Origin: Microstegium vimineum
Lineage: Eukaryota > Streptophyta > Magnoliopsida > Poales > Poaceae
DNA length: 64,000 bases
Assembly (NCBI GenBank): GCA_022036555.1
Contig: CM039122.1
Location: 52,852,952-52,916,951 of the forward strand
Direction of reading: 5' to 3'
Shown: in pieces, positions 47,725 to 58,245 of the stretch
Position numbering within the stretch: position 1 is the stretch's first letter
Layout of the letters: every line of letters begins with the position of its first letter
The notes under the pieces: model-generated
Databases searched by the model: none
Seen by the model: the letters and a program-made list of their open reading frames with translations, nothing else
What the model was told of the DNA's origin: nothing
Position numbers and translations under genes: made by a program

Positions 47725-50700
47725 CTAGTTAAGTTCCTTCAAATCTTTTATGAGCTGTTCTGCCCTTTTCATGATGTCGCACTCCTTGACGTCATGGTCT
47801 TCTCCTTGGCAATATGAGCATGGACTAGCCTTTGCACTTTTGCTTCCTTTCTTCGCTGCACTCTTCCTCTTTTTCTTTTTGTCTGCCTCTTGTTCTATAA
47901 GGCTTTTATACCGCTCCACTTTTTCCCTTGGCCTCCCTTGGCGATCTAAGGCTGCAGGGTTGTTCACCATGGGGACGCCAACCACATTCTCTGCTTGTTG
48001 TTCATGGGCACCTCGACGTTGTTGACCCATCTGTATTGTTGTTGTAATTCTTGCTTCCTGAACCTCTTGCCAAATTTTGTCAATTCCTGCTGAAGCAATC
48101 TTGTACTCTTCTTCATCGAAACATGCATCAGCAGCCAGCCGATTCGATTTTCTGCATAGTGCATTGTACCTGGACCTGTTTGTCGGGGGGACACTGAAAC
48201 AAGCCTCGGGTCCCAAGTAAGCATCACTGATCTTAATTGTTGCATCCTCTGACCATCTTCTCTTTAGATATTTCTCTGAAATCTTTTCCAAATCTCTGTC
48301 ACAGAACACTTTCAGTATGTGGGGACACAACAGCCCATCTTGCTCAAACATGTTGCAGCTGCAACAGTATGTTGCCCCATCATCTTGTACTGACACATAG
48401 AAGGTTTTGCAGATTTGCTCACCACACATGCGTACATTTTTCAGTATCTCCATCCTTATGCCTTCAGCCTCAACAAACACCTACCCCTTCCTGCACGCAG
48501 TCGAGTCACGCAGGAGCTCTTGAAACTTGTGGATCACACACCTTGTGTAGAACCGAGACGCTTGCTTTTCAAAGCCATGTTTCCCCCAGAGTGCTGGATT
48601 TGTAATATGAGCTCTGCAGGCTTCCACGTTCTCTTTTTCCTCTCTTGTGTCCATGATGAACTCGTAGCCTTTTATGAACTGATGCACTTAATCATTTGGA
48701 TTGACCATCCGTTTGAACAAGGCGTTCATGCTCTCTGACCTTCCTGTCGTGCTAGTGAAGGGGAAGAATGATTTCTTGAAGTACGCGGGAGCCCACATGA
48801 TCCTACCAACCGACATGTTTTGGAATGCATCGTTTCTCTACAGGTTGTACTTCTCTTCTAAATTATGCCACAGTTCCTCAAACTCCGCTGGCGTTTCAGT
48901 GTGGTTGATGCAGTAGTCGAACTCTTTAGCAAAATCTTTGTTGTTCCGGATCAATGACCCAAGCTTCTCACACCCTTTGCTCACGACATAGAACTTGCAA
49001 CATCTGTGCACAGCCTCAGGAAACACGAGAGGTATTGCTGCTTTCATCGCCTTATCTTGGTCTGTCATTATGTGCATGGGCTCTAGGCCTCCCATTGCTT
49101 GCTTCAGCGTGTTGAACACCCACACGAAGGACTCTGTCGATTGGTCTGGCACAAACGCACACCCAAGGAGAATGGATTGCATATGATTATTGATTGCAAC
49201 TATCAGAGCAAATGGAAGATTGTACTTATTGACACAGAAGGTTGTGTCAAAGAAGATACAATCTCTGAAAATCTTGCACAGCTCCCTTGTTCTTCCATCC
49301 ATCCAGAATAGCCCCCTCACTGCATTGTTGCAATCAACCTGAACTGCGTAGAAGAAGGATGGGTTGTCTGATTGTTGTTTCTGGAAGTACTGCAGTGTTG
49401 TTTCCAGATCTGTACAACCCACTGCCTTCCTCAGGTTAGTTCTGATGTTTGAAACATCCTTCGATGTGCATGTCATGTTCTGCAGACCACCATGAAAATC
49501 AGAAAGCACTGCCATCATCTTCATTGTCGGGATGTTTCTGTTGTGCATTGTCTCGAGCATCTCGTAATCTGCATGGGAAATTGTCCGGTGAGACCTCAAG
49601 TGCTTCCTCCTCCCAATCTGTTTCACAAGGGGGTGTGTGTGCTTTGCCATGAAGATGATGCATATCCACTCCCCTTCTCGCAGCCCAATCGCCATATGAG
49701 CTTTGCATTTCATTTTCTTGATTGTGCTGCATTTCCTTGAGGTTGCGGTCAGTACGACAGAAGAACTTTTATCTTCTAGGTTACCAAGATGTGAGCACTT
49801 AAACTGTTTCCTGATGAGCTCATTTGTAACTGCACTTTTCCTTGATGTTGTACTGCGAATACTGAAACCCATCTTCCACGCATACTGATTGTACATTTTT
49901 CTCGCTTGATCTAGATTATCAAATTTCATCCCAACATATGGCTCAACTGGTGGTGAGCAGACCACATCCTTTTCCTCATGGTATAATGCTTCTTCCTCTC
50001 CTGATGAGATTTCCACATTTACATACTCTTCTGCACCAGCTGTGTTGTCGGAGACCACATCTACAGCCTGCATATATACATATGTGTAAGCACATGCATT
50101 CGAGTTGTTTTTTCTATGCTTCACTCTACTTCGAACAATAAAACATATGTAAATTCCATGTTTCACTACCAATCAAACAGGTTTTTCTAGTTTTTTATGA
50201 CAGCAGCTCATAAGATAGGAAAACATTCTCACCTTAGCAACAACAATTCTGCGACTGCCGTTGTTTGCACTCGAGCTCGCTGCACTATTTGGTACACCAA
50301 CATTCGACCACTGTCCCATGTCACTGCTACCTACAGCCTGCAGATACATATGTGTAAGTACATAGATTTTAAAAAAAATTCTCTCCTAAAGCTTCAATGT
50401 GCTTGAAACATGAAAATGCAATCAAACTACATGTCTCAGCTTCAATGTTTTCAGTTTTCAATCAAACACATGCTACCAGCATATATGTGAGCAATAACCC
50501 AAAAGAAACACAGGGGTACCAAGCTACTACCTACATATTGTAAAAAACGCAATATACAAGCAAGGCCACTGTGTTTCTATACTATGAAACATATGCCAAC
50601 AAATCTACCAACTGCATATTGTCACAAAGGAGGCACTAAACAAGGTCGTTGTGTTTCTACCATTTGAAAAAATAGGCTACTGGAAAGCAAATATGCAAGT

Positions 50701-51006
50701 TCTAAGGAACAAAAATATTAGTAATGTTTTGTGAGCTGGGACTAAATTCTTAACCTCAGACACGCCATGTACAGAGCGGGGCAGGCTACTCGAAGTAGTT
50801 GCTGCAACATCACTTCCTAGGTGATGAGTCGGCAAATTGGCACTTGAAACACCTCCTCCAGGCACGCTGTCCATTGATCCCGGTGCCCCATGCATCTGCT
50901 CGAAGAACTCATCATAATCAGGTCCAACAAACCGTGGTGGCCGATGGGCATTGGTGTGCTTCTACGGGGGGAACTCGATTCCAATCTGTATGCGAGACCG
51001 AGACAT
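47725..51006 (-). pseudogene. FAR1/MuDR-type MULE transposase, decayed by nonsense changes
   Basis: The start is probably ATG at 51006 (MSRSRIQIGIEFPP). The exons are roughly 51006-50756, 50334-50234 and 50068-47725. The order of domains is an N-terminal FAR1-type zinc-binding region (VGMKFDNLDQARKMYNQYAW), a MULE transposase core with DTTFCVNKYNLP and MTDQDKAMKAAIP, a SWIM finger (CCSCNMFEQDGLLCPHILKV), and a C-terminal CX2CX4HX4C zinc knuckle (CSYCQGEDHDVKEC). The frame is continuous over the whole last exon, but in-frame stops lie at about 50962, 48838, 48688 and 48481. Such proteins cut and move the element; this copy should be non-autonomous. Confidence 0.85.
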
Positions 51007-51059
51007 GTTTCAACGGGGGCAGCACGACGTCGAGGTGGTTTTCGAGGCTAGGGGGGCGT

Positions 51060-51345
51060 CTGTGGAGAGGATGTTTCAGGGTCAGGGGGAACGTCTGGGT
51101 GGGATTCCAGGTGCTCTCGGCGGCGTGGGATGGCCAGCCGGGGCGGCGGCACTGGAGGTGTGGCCGCGGTGGGAGGTGTGCCTGCAGCCGCGACAGCTCG
51201 GCGGTGAGGATGTTTCAGGGGAACGACGACCGGGGTTTAGTGAGGCTGGCTAGCTGGGGCGACGGGGAGGATGGATAGCTGGGGGAACGACGACCGGCGA
51301 GGATGTTTCAGGGGGAACGACGACCGGCGAGGATGGCTACCTGGG
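51060..51345. repeat. Subterminal repeats near the right end of the MULE
   Basis: The phrase GGATGTTTCAGGGG with a following GAACGACGACCGG recurs at about 51070, 51209 and 51302, and a partial copy lacking the first half lies near 51277. They sit 180-460 bp from the right end, between the transposase start and the terminal repeat. Confidence 0.75.
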
Positions 51346-51491
51346 GCGGCGGCGAGTTCGTTGTCGCGCGCCCGCAACGGGTGCCACGGATCGAGGCCGT
51401 GTTGGAGGCAGGGCGAGGTCGGGGATGGAAAGCGGGGGTTGCCGTTTTCTACGCCGTGTCGAGGGGTGTTGGGCTTCAGTCCTAATGGGCC

Positions 51492-51529
51492 GCGTTCTAC
51501 TATAGAACGTTCTTGTGCCGGCGCGTCCG
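51492..51529 (-). repeat. MULE right terminal inverted repeat
   Basis: Read on the minus strand it begins CGGACGCGCCGG and contains ACGTTCTATAGTAGAACGC, 16 of 19 positions as in the left end, followed by GGCCCAT. Confidence 0.7.
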
Positions 51530-51538
51530 AAAATAAAT
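51530..51538. repeat. Right 9-bp target-site duplication of the MULE
   Basis: AAAATAAAT, identical to 41485-41493. Confidence 0.75.
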
Positions 51539-52705
51539 TTGCATATTTAAGATGGAAGAATTTAGGTATGTGATGTCATGGTTGTTTCTTTTATATATTC
51601 ATCTAATTAGGCTATAGATTTTAGTTGTTCAATCACTACCGTCTAATATCCTCTCCTCAAATTTAGCAATGGATCGAAGCGGGTCGACTAGCAAGGAAAG
51701 AGGCGTGATCAGGTTCTAGAACTATTTACGAGGTAAGCGACAATAGGTTCTAGAACTAGCTCAACAAGCTCCTTTGATGAGGGGTGTGCGGCCATCATAG
51801 CTCTTTTGTCACCCTTGACTTATACTAGCCCGTCCTTTGATCTCAAGAAATACACTCCACGACAATTGCTTGACTTGAGATTGATGATTGGATAGACATC
51901 TACTGCAATTCCTTAGAAAGTTAACTTCTGGTGGCACTAGCTTTGTTGTATTGTGGTGGAATTTTTTTATTACTCTTGGTGATTTTTGCATCCTAGATGG
52001 CTTGGAGCAACGAAAGGTTAGTTGTTGAGCACCGCTTGGTGATTGTGTTGGGTCTTCGATCGATTAGATTTATAAGACGCTTTGTGCTCATCCTCACGAG
52101 GATCATGAAGAGAGCAACTCCAATGGATTTCTCGAGGTGAATTGGAGTGCTTCCTATTGTTGATTCACCATCTCATAGGTGAGCACCCATGTTGAGGGTG
52201 AAGCTTAAGGACTTGTGTTGCTTATGGAGGAGTGGGAATCCGAGGACTTGCCTCAACATGGACTTATTTTACACGCAAGCAACTGAACCTTAAGGTCAAT
52301 ATTGTATCACTTGTCTTCTATAGATTGGATTCCTATAGCTATTTACTTGTTTTTATCTTGTACTTGTGGAGTTGCTATAGTAGCTTCTTTAGTCAAGTAG
52401 AGTAATTCGGGTATTTTTAAATTTTGTGTAGCTCGATTAGTTAAAAAATTTGCCTCATGTAGCTTGTGTGTTCTAAGTAGTAGTTGTAGTCCTTTTTAAT
52501 GACTTGTTTATGAGGCTTGTTTTGTGGTGCACTAGACTGGCTTATAGTGGCTATTAGGGTTATCTCTTGTACTAATCATTTGTGCCATTGGTGTGTTTGA
52601 AGGGATTTTAATAAGCGGTCCTAGATTCTTTCATTGACGCGCCATGTAGGATGGCTGACATAGCGTCACAACAATCAAAACCATTTAAGAATGTAAATTT
52701 GATGG
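51539..52705. other. Non-coding region, possibly an old LTR-retrotransposon remnant
   Basis: No gene is visible. Parts of 52,100-52,650 have the style of the untranslated internal ends of grass LTR elements (for example GGAGTGGGAATCCGAGGAC and GGGATTTTAATAAGCGGTCC), but no ends or priming site can be identified. Confidence 0.25.
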
Positions 52706-52710
52706 TTTCA

Positions 52711-55697
52711 TGTAACACCCTAAAATTTGAATTAGAAAATAGATTTGAATTTGAGTTTGAATTTGATTTAATTTAAAGTATTTTTGTGATGCATAGAATT
52801 AAATATATAAAACTTAAATTAATTATCATGTTAGGGTTTAACTTGTGTGATGCACTCATGCTCTTGCATTCTTTTTGTGTGGCTTTGCAAAACTTTGGAA
52901 AAAGGAATTCAAATCTTATTTGAAAATCATTTGCAAAATTCAGAAAAGGAAAAGAAAGAAAAATGAAAACCTCTTCCTTTCTCTATCTGACCCGTGGCCC
53001 AATCCACCTGGCCTGCCTCCCCCTCCCTCTCCTTCACCCGCTCTGGGCCGGCCCATTCGGTCACAGCCCAGCACGCCGCGGCCTCCTCCCTCTCTTTCAC
53101 TGCCAGCATGGCCCCGCTTGTCGGCGTCGTTCCTTCCCCTTCTCCTTCACTGACACCCCTGGCCCACTGGTCAGCTCTCCCTCCTACCTCTGTTCGTGTC
53201 CGAGCGGGACACTACCGCGACGCCGCGCCGCGTTCGTTCCGCGTCCGCGCGCACGTAACCGCTCCGGACTGCTCCTCCCTATTCTCCTTTAAATAGCGGC
53301 GAGACCCTGCGCCAATCCCCTCATCCTCTCGTCTTGATTCGCCCGCAATCGAAGCAGCGCAGAGCCGCCATCGCCGCCACCGCGTTCCGCCGTCGAGCCG
53401 CCGCGTTCCGAGCTCCTCCGACCGCGGTAAGCGCTCCCGACTCGCGCGTAAGCCTCGCGAAGACGCCGAACACGTTTTCCCTCTCTTCTTTCCCTCCCTC
53501 GTGCTCTGTGTCATCCCGTCGCCGTGCGCCGTGGATCCGACGCCGCAACACACCGTCGTCGGCCCCCTTCCGCCCTTTGCCGAGCCTCGGTTTTGCCCTA
53601 GCAAGCTTCGCCATGCTCCCCTTGTTCTCCCCGAGCAGTTTCCCGGTCAGATTGGCCACCCGAAATCCCTAACCGCCGTCACAGAACGCCGCCGCCGTGG
53701 TTCATCGTCGTCGACGCCTCTCCGTCCTTCTCCGAGCCCCGCCGTGGCTCTGGGTGAACTCGCGTCGCCATCCTCGACCTCCCGGTGCAATCGGATTTGA
53801 AAACGGGGCACCGCAGAGACCTGTCCCCCTCACGCCGCCGTGCTCTGGCCGCCGGCCATGGAAACCGCCGCGCCGCTCTGCTCTGAGCCGAGGAAGAACC
53901 GCCGTAGCCCCTCCCTTCTAATCTCTACCCTTGAACTCAGATCCAACGGCTCTGGATCCCCGATACCCTTCGCCTCAGCTTTTTGCTAAAGAGTCCCTAC
54001 TGTTTTCATCCTCTGAACCCGCAGTCCAAAGCGCCCTTGCCCTTTATGTTTTTCCATCGGGAAAGCGTATTCCGTTTTCTGAGTTTGTTTTATTCCGAAA
54101 ATAAAATAAAACCCTAATTCCCTTTTTATCTCTAATCTTCAAATGCTTATATTTTCTTCGTTTTAAATCCAAATCGACCCGTTCGAGTTGCGTTAGATCC
54201 GTATTTTCATGCTCTATCCAGTAGTATAGGTTTCACCTATGTTAAGTACTTTTGAAAATCAATGAAAATTACTTTGCTTTTGCTAAACCTCTCTCTTTTC
54301 AAAATCCCGTTTTATCTCTAACTTCTTCGTTTTAGATCCGATTAGCGTGGTTCTCGTATCTTTGTGATCGTAGTAAAGTATAGATCTGTTTTATAACCTT
54401 TTCAAAGGCTCTTTATTGTTTATGGTGTAATGTTCTGATCATGTCTTGTTTGCTTCGTGTATGATTGTTCGGATGATTGCGTGGTGATGTTGATCGAGTA
54501 CAGCCGGTGAGATCTTTGTTGACCAAGAGTTCTTTGCAGCAGATCAGGATCACCAAGAGCTTTGGGATCAAGGCAAGTTTAACATGGGATCATCCTTGTT
54601 ACCTATTCACCATAATTCAATCTAGTCATATTGCATGTGTCTAATTTGATTCCTATTAGATCTATACCATAGCTTTGTTATCCTTTACCTTGTCACCATG
54701 GGTTTATATGCATATGGGTAGCTTTGCTATGCTTTACAATAATGGATCTTGAGATGAATCTTGACTAATGATATATGCAACAATGAGATAAAACTGGCTT
54801 TTGTAGCAACATGGAAATAGGACCCCACTGTAGGGCAAAAGCTGGGATTTCTAATACAACCACAAGTGCTATAATGGCTCTGGCTTTAGTCAAGTATAAA
54901 GATTCGTACTAGCATGTTGGCAGTTCGAGAAAGGCACCATTGCTGAGCTGGTTGTAGGGCATGTCCTAGGGTGGTTACCGCTTCGAAAGGTACCATCGAG
55001 TAGGGGCTTTACATACCCCTTGCCCTTGGGTCCGTAAGGTCTGACAACATGTTGGGAAGACTTTTGAAAGACTTCATAGTGTTCCCTGCCCGCTCACCTT
55101 GGAAGTGTTTTGAGAGTCATGATCCCGGGCATATGGGTAACATGGCTTGTGGGTAAAGTGTATAACCTCTGCAGAGTGTAAATCTATCATGATAGCCGTG
55201 CTCACGGTTACGAGCGGCCTGGAAAACTCACAGCGTAGATGATCATGTTGTTTAATTGTTAATAATGCTTATTAATATTATCATGTGGTTATTAATTGGG
55301 CTATGCATAACTAAAGCTAAGTGTTGGTAAAACTTGACCAAGTTAAAAGCAACCGCAGTACAGACAGTGTCAACCTTTTGAGCTTCATAACCCTATGTTA
55401 CTCTTGCTGAGTACGTAAGTGCTCACTCTTGCTTTCTCAACCCCTTCAGATGGCTATGAAGGCTACCGTGAGGAGTACTAGGCTAGTGGTCAACCAGTCG
55501 GCGTTCCCTGTGAAGTGGAGCTTCGTCACGAGAGTTATCTTTATATTCCGCTGTTATGTTATTTAAATATTATTCGTTATGTAATAAACACTCAGTGATG
55601 GTACTATTTAAAGATTTGTCGGCTTATGTGTGTGATTGATCTTTGGGCACACATGAGTTATTCATATTCAATTTTATCCTTAAAATTGGATGTGACA
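52711..55697. mobile_element. Solo LTR (Gypsy-type, about 3 kb)
   Basis: The segment starts TGTAACACCC and ends GGATGTGACA, so it has TG...CA borders. It is flanked by an exact 5-bp duplication, TTTCA, at 52706-52710 and 55698-55702. There is no internal coding region, so it is a solo LTR of 2,987 bp left by recombination between two LTRs. Length and the TGTAACACCC start suggest a Tekay/Del-type Ty3-gypsy family, which I cannot confirm. Confidence 0.85.
53288..53296 (+). promoter_or_regulatory. Candidate TATA box within the LTR
   Basis: TTTAAATAG follows a GC/CT-rich stretch about 580 bp into the LTR and would place the retrotransposon start site near 53320. Confidence 0.4.
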
Positions 55698-55702
55698 TTT
55701 CA

Positions 55703-56290
55703 AAAGTTAAAAAAGATCCCCAAAACTAATTTTCAGTTGGTAAACGGGATTCTTGTGATAGTTCGGCCTCGTTTGGTTTGTGTTCCTAAACTTTATCTTC
55801 TCTCTCTAGTCACTCCACCTTGGAGTGTATAGAGAACTAAAGGCCATTTAGTCTCATTTAGTCTAGTATATAACTTTGCAGCTATGTTTATTAGCACTAC
55901 TTCAACACAACTTTTTAGCGAACTAGTACTATTTTTCTCTCACGACATATTAGTATGAGTCAAATTCCAGCGAAACAAACAAGCCCTACGTGACTAAAGT
56001 TTAGAAAGCCCAAATCACACAGGGCCTAGTAGAGAGGTTTCAATCTGAAACGCGCGCGAATAAACGTTCTTCTTTCAGCCCACCTCGGCCCGCTAACCAA
56101 AGCCATCCACTCGTGCTCACCCGTACCCAACGAAGAAGGTGCGCCAGGACACGCCCGTCTCGTTTCCGTTCGGCCCTCGCGGCGGCGCCGGGCGTCGGGT
56201 ACACCAACCCAACTTGACCCAACCCAATTTTAAAGCGCACGAAAAGTGGGGGGATGGGGAGAAAAAGAGAGGAGCGCAGCGAGGCGAGCG
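55703..56290. other. Upstream region of the RING gene, with a possible MITE relic
   Basis: CCTCGTTTGGTTTG near 55767 and CGAAACAAACAAGCCC near 55970 look like the two ends of a decayed GCCTTGTTTGG-type MITE. No gene is visible before the RING gene start. Confidence 0.3.
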
Positions 56291-56315
56291 GTCTCTCTTC
56301 CTCTTCGCTTTACCG

Positions 56316-57278
56316 ATGGCCAACGATTCCCTCGCCCACCACCTGCTGCTCCCTCTCGCCGGCGGCTGCTGGTCCGACGTCGATGAGGAGGAGGAGGAGG
56401 ATCCGAGCAACGTCTCCTTCCCCTCGTTCTGGCCGCCCTTCCCCGCTCTCTCGTCGGACTCCGACTCCGACGCCGCCAGCTTCGTGCGTCCGCGCATGGA
56501 CCGGCCCCGGGAGACCGCCGCGTCGTCCTTCTTCGGGCTCAGCTTCCACGACGGGGACGACGACGAGTGGGCGCCACACGACGAGGACGGGGAGCTCGCG
56601 CTGCCGCTCTGCTGGGACTGCCTGCAGCTGGAGGACCACGACGACGACCACCGGAGGTGGGACGTGGGCGTGAGCGACGCGGACGAGTGGGAGCAGGTCG
56701 CCGTCAGGGAGGAGGATGAGGAGGCTGCGGCTACGGCGTCCGCGGTGCGGAGCCTGGAGTGGGAGGTGCTGCTCGCCGCCAACAGCCTGGGGAGCCTCGC
56801 GGTGGACGACGGCGACGGCGACGACGACCTGGACGCGGGGATCGAGACGTACTTCCTCGACGACGCCGACGACCTGCTATTCGGGCAGCTCGCCGCGGCG
56901 GATGCGGAGCACGAGGCGCCGGGCAAGTGCGGGCGGCCGGCCGCGAAGGCCGCGGTGGAGGCGCTCCCGACGGTGGTGGTCGCGGAGGCCGACGCGCAGT
57001 GCGCGGTGTGCAAGGACGGCGTCGAGGCCGGGGAGCGCGCCCGGAGGCTGCCGTGCGCGCACCTCTACCACGACGGCTGCATCCTGCCGTGGCTCGCCAT
57101 CCGCAACACGTGCCCGCTCTGCCGCCACGAGCTGCCCACCGATGACCCCGAGTACGAGAAGTGGAAGGCGAGGCGGGCCGGCGACGGTGGCGACGCAGAC
57201 CGGCGTGGCACGGCGGCAGGTACGATGTCCTCGTCAGGATACCTTGACGAATGGATAGGCGAAGGAGCAACGGACTAA
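56316..57278 (+). CDS. RING-H2 E3 ubiquitin ligase
   Basis: A single-exon gene of 320 residues. The RING-H2 domain spans about residues 229-270: CAVC, then LPCAHLYHDGCILPWLAIRN and CPLC give the eight C3H2C3 ligands with the HxxYHxxCI spacing. Such proteins act as E3 ubiquitin ligases with an E2 partner. The N-terminal two-thirds is acidic and disordered (DVDEEEEEDPS, FHDGDDDEW, VDDGDGDDDLDAG) with a short helical segment, RSLEWEVLLAANSLGS, just as in the CIP8/RDUF-like group of plant RING proteins. The start MANDSLAHHLLLPL at 56316 was chosen over the upstream in-frame Met at 56139 because the family begins near this point. The codons are strongly GC-biased, as in many intronless grass genes. 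Confidence 0.9.
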   Translation: MANDSLAHHLLLPLAGGCWSDVDEEEEEDPSNVSFPSFWPPFPALSSDSDSDAASFVRPRMDRPRETAASSFFGLSFHDGDDDEWAPHDEDGELALPLCWDCLQLEDHDDDHRRWDVGVSDADEWEQVAVREEDEEAAATASAVRSLEWEVLLAANSLGSLAVDDGDGDDDLDAGIETYFLDDADDLLFGQLAAADAEHEAPGKCGRPAAKAAVEALPTVVVAEADAQCAVCKDGVEAGERARRLPCAHLYHDGCILPWLAIRNTCPLCRHELPTDDPEYEKWKARRAGDGGDADRRGTAAGTMSSSGYLDEWIGEGATD

Positions 57279-57716
57279 ATTTGATTCGAGGCGGTGCCGT
57301 GTTAATATTTGGCTCTGCAACTTGCCGCAAATTCCCTATTGATCAGGTTGGAGAGGGATCAAATCAATGTGGATTGGTTGGTGTGGTGGTGATTTTCATA
57401 GAGAGTGATGGCATGATGACACGGTGCATTTAAATTTGGCAATGGTGTAATATTTGGATGTGAGGTTTGAGGATATCGGTTGCTGTTCGTTATTACAGCG
57501 GAGCGAACAGTTAAACAGAGGCGGGGAAAAAAATCATGAATCATTTCTGTTGACGAAACACCCTAAACATAGGGCGATAGGGGTGACAGAAGAATGTTTG
57601 CACAATTGCACTGTCAGACTTGTCTTTAGAATGTACTAGTTGACAATACAAATATTACTTTTAGTATTCTAATTCGTTCATAAAACGTTCATAGGGCGAT
57701 AGGAGTACGATGCTAA

Positions 57717-58058
57717 GGGCATGTTTGATGGAACGACGAATGTTTTGTCATGTCACATCGGATCTTTCGACACTAGTTTAGTGTATTAAAAATAGACTAC
57801 TTATAAAACTAATTACATGCCCATGCGGGACTTAACAAGACGATTCTATTAAGGTAAGTTAATCTATAATTAACAAATGTTTACTGTAGCACTACATTGT
57901 CAAAACATGAACTAAATAGACTCAAAAGATTCGTCTCGCGAATTTGTCTTCGCCTGACAAATTACTTTTTTACTTAGTACATTTAAAATAGACGAAACTA
58001 GGGACGGGAGATTCGATGTGACGGGGGCAAAACTTTTACCCCAAATCCAAACAGGCCC
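57717..58058. mobile_element. Tourist-type (PIF/Harbinger) MITE
   Basis: A 342-bp element. The left end GGGCATGTTTGATGG and right end CCAAATCCAAACAGGCCC are inverted repeats, flanked by TAA on both sides (57714-57716, 58059-58061). The interior has the phrase GATTCGTCTCGCGAATT known from a common grass MITE. Confidence 0.85.
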
Positions 58059-58117
58059 TAAATCAGCAATGTGAAGAAATTTGAAAGACATTTATCGCGG
58101 GGGTGGCGGGCTACTAG

Positions 58118-58245
58118 CGGTCTGTTCGTTTGGCAGGATTATGCACTGTTCTGGTAGGATTATACACTATTGACTGATTTCTTGTGAGAGAAAAACACTG
58201 TTCTGGCTGGATTTAAGCCGGCTGAAAAGCCAAGCGAACAGGCTG
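58118..58245. mobile_element. Short MITE with CTGTTCGTTTGGC ends
   Basis: The terminal inverted repeats GGTCTGTTCGTTTGGC and its inverse GCCAAGCGAACAGGCT bound about 128 bp containing two tandem-like TGCACTGTTCTGG/GGATT phrases. No clear target duplication. Probably hAT-type. Confidence 0.6.

Larger units (their letters stand above)
41494..51529. mobile_element. 10-kb Mutator-like element carrying a ULP1-type protease gene
   Basis: The element is 10,036 bp. It is flanked by an exact 9-bp duplication, AAAATAAAT, the size expected for Mutator-like elements. The ends form inverted repeats of at least 38 bp: the outer 19 positions match weakly, while the inner 19 (ACGTTCTACCGTCGAACGC at left) match 16 of 19 when the right end is reversed. 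Inside are two convergent genes, a ULP1-like cysteine protease (plus) and a FAR1/MuDR-type transposase (minus), both interrupted by stop codons. ULP-carrying MULEs (Kaonashi/KIU type) are known in plants; this appears to be a decayed full-length member. Confidence 0.85.

Noticed and set aside
56717..57330. Long alternative frames over the RING gene
   Set aside because: GC-rich shadow frames; only the frame starting at 56316 has the eight zinc ligands of a RING-H2 domain.
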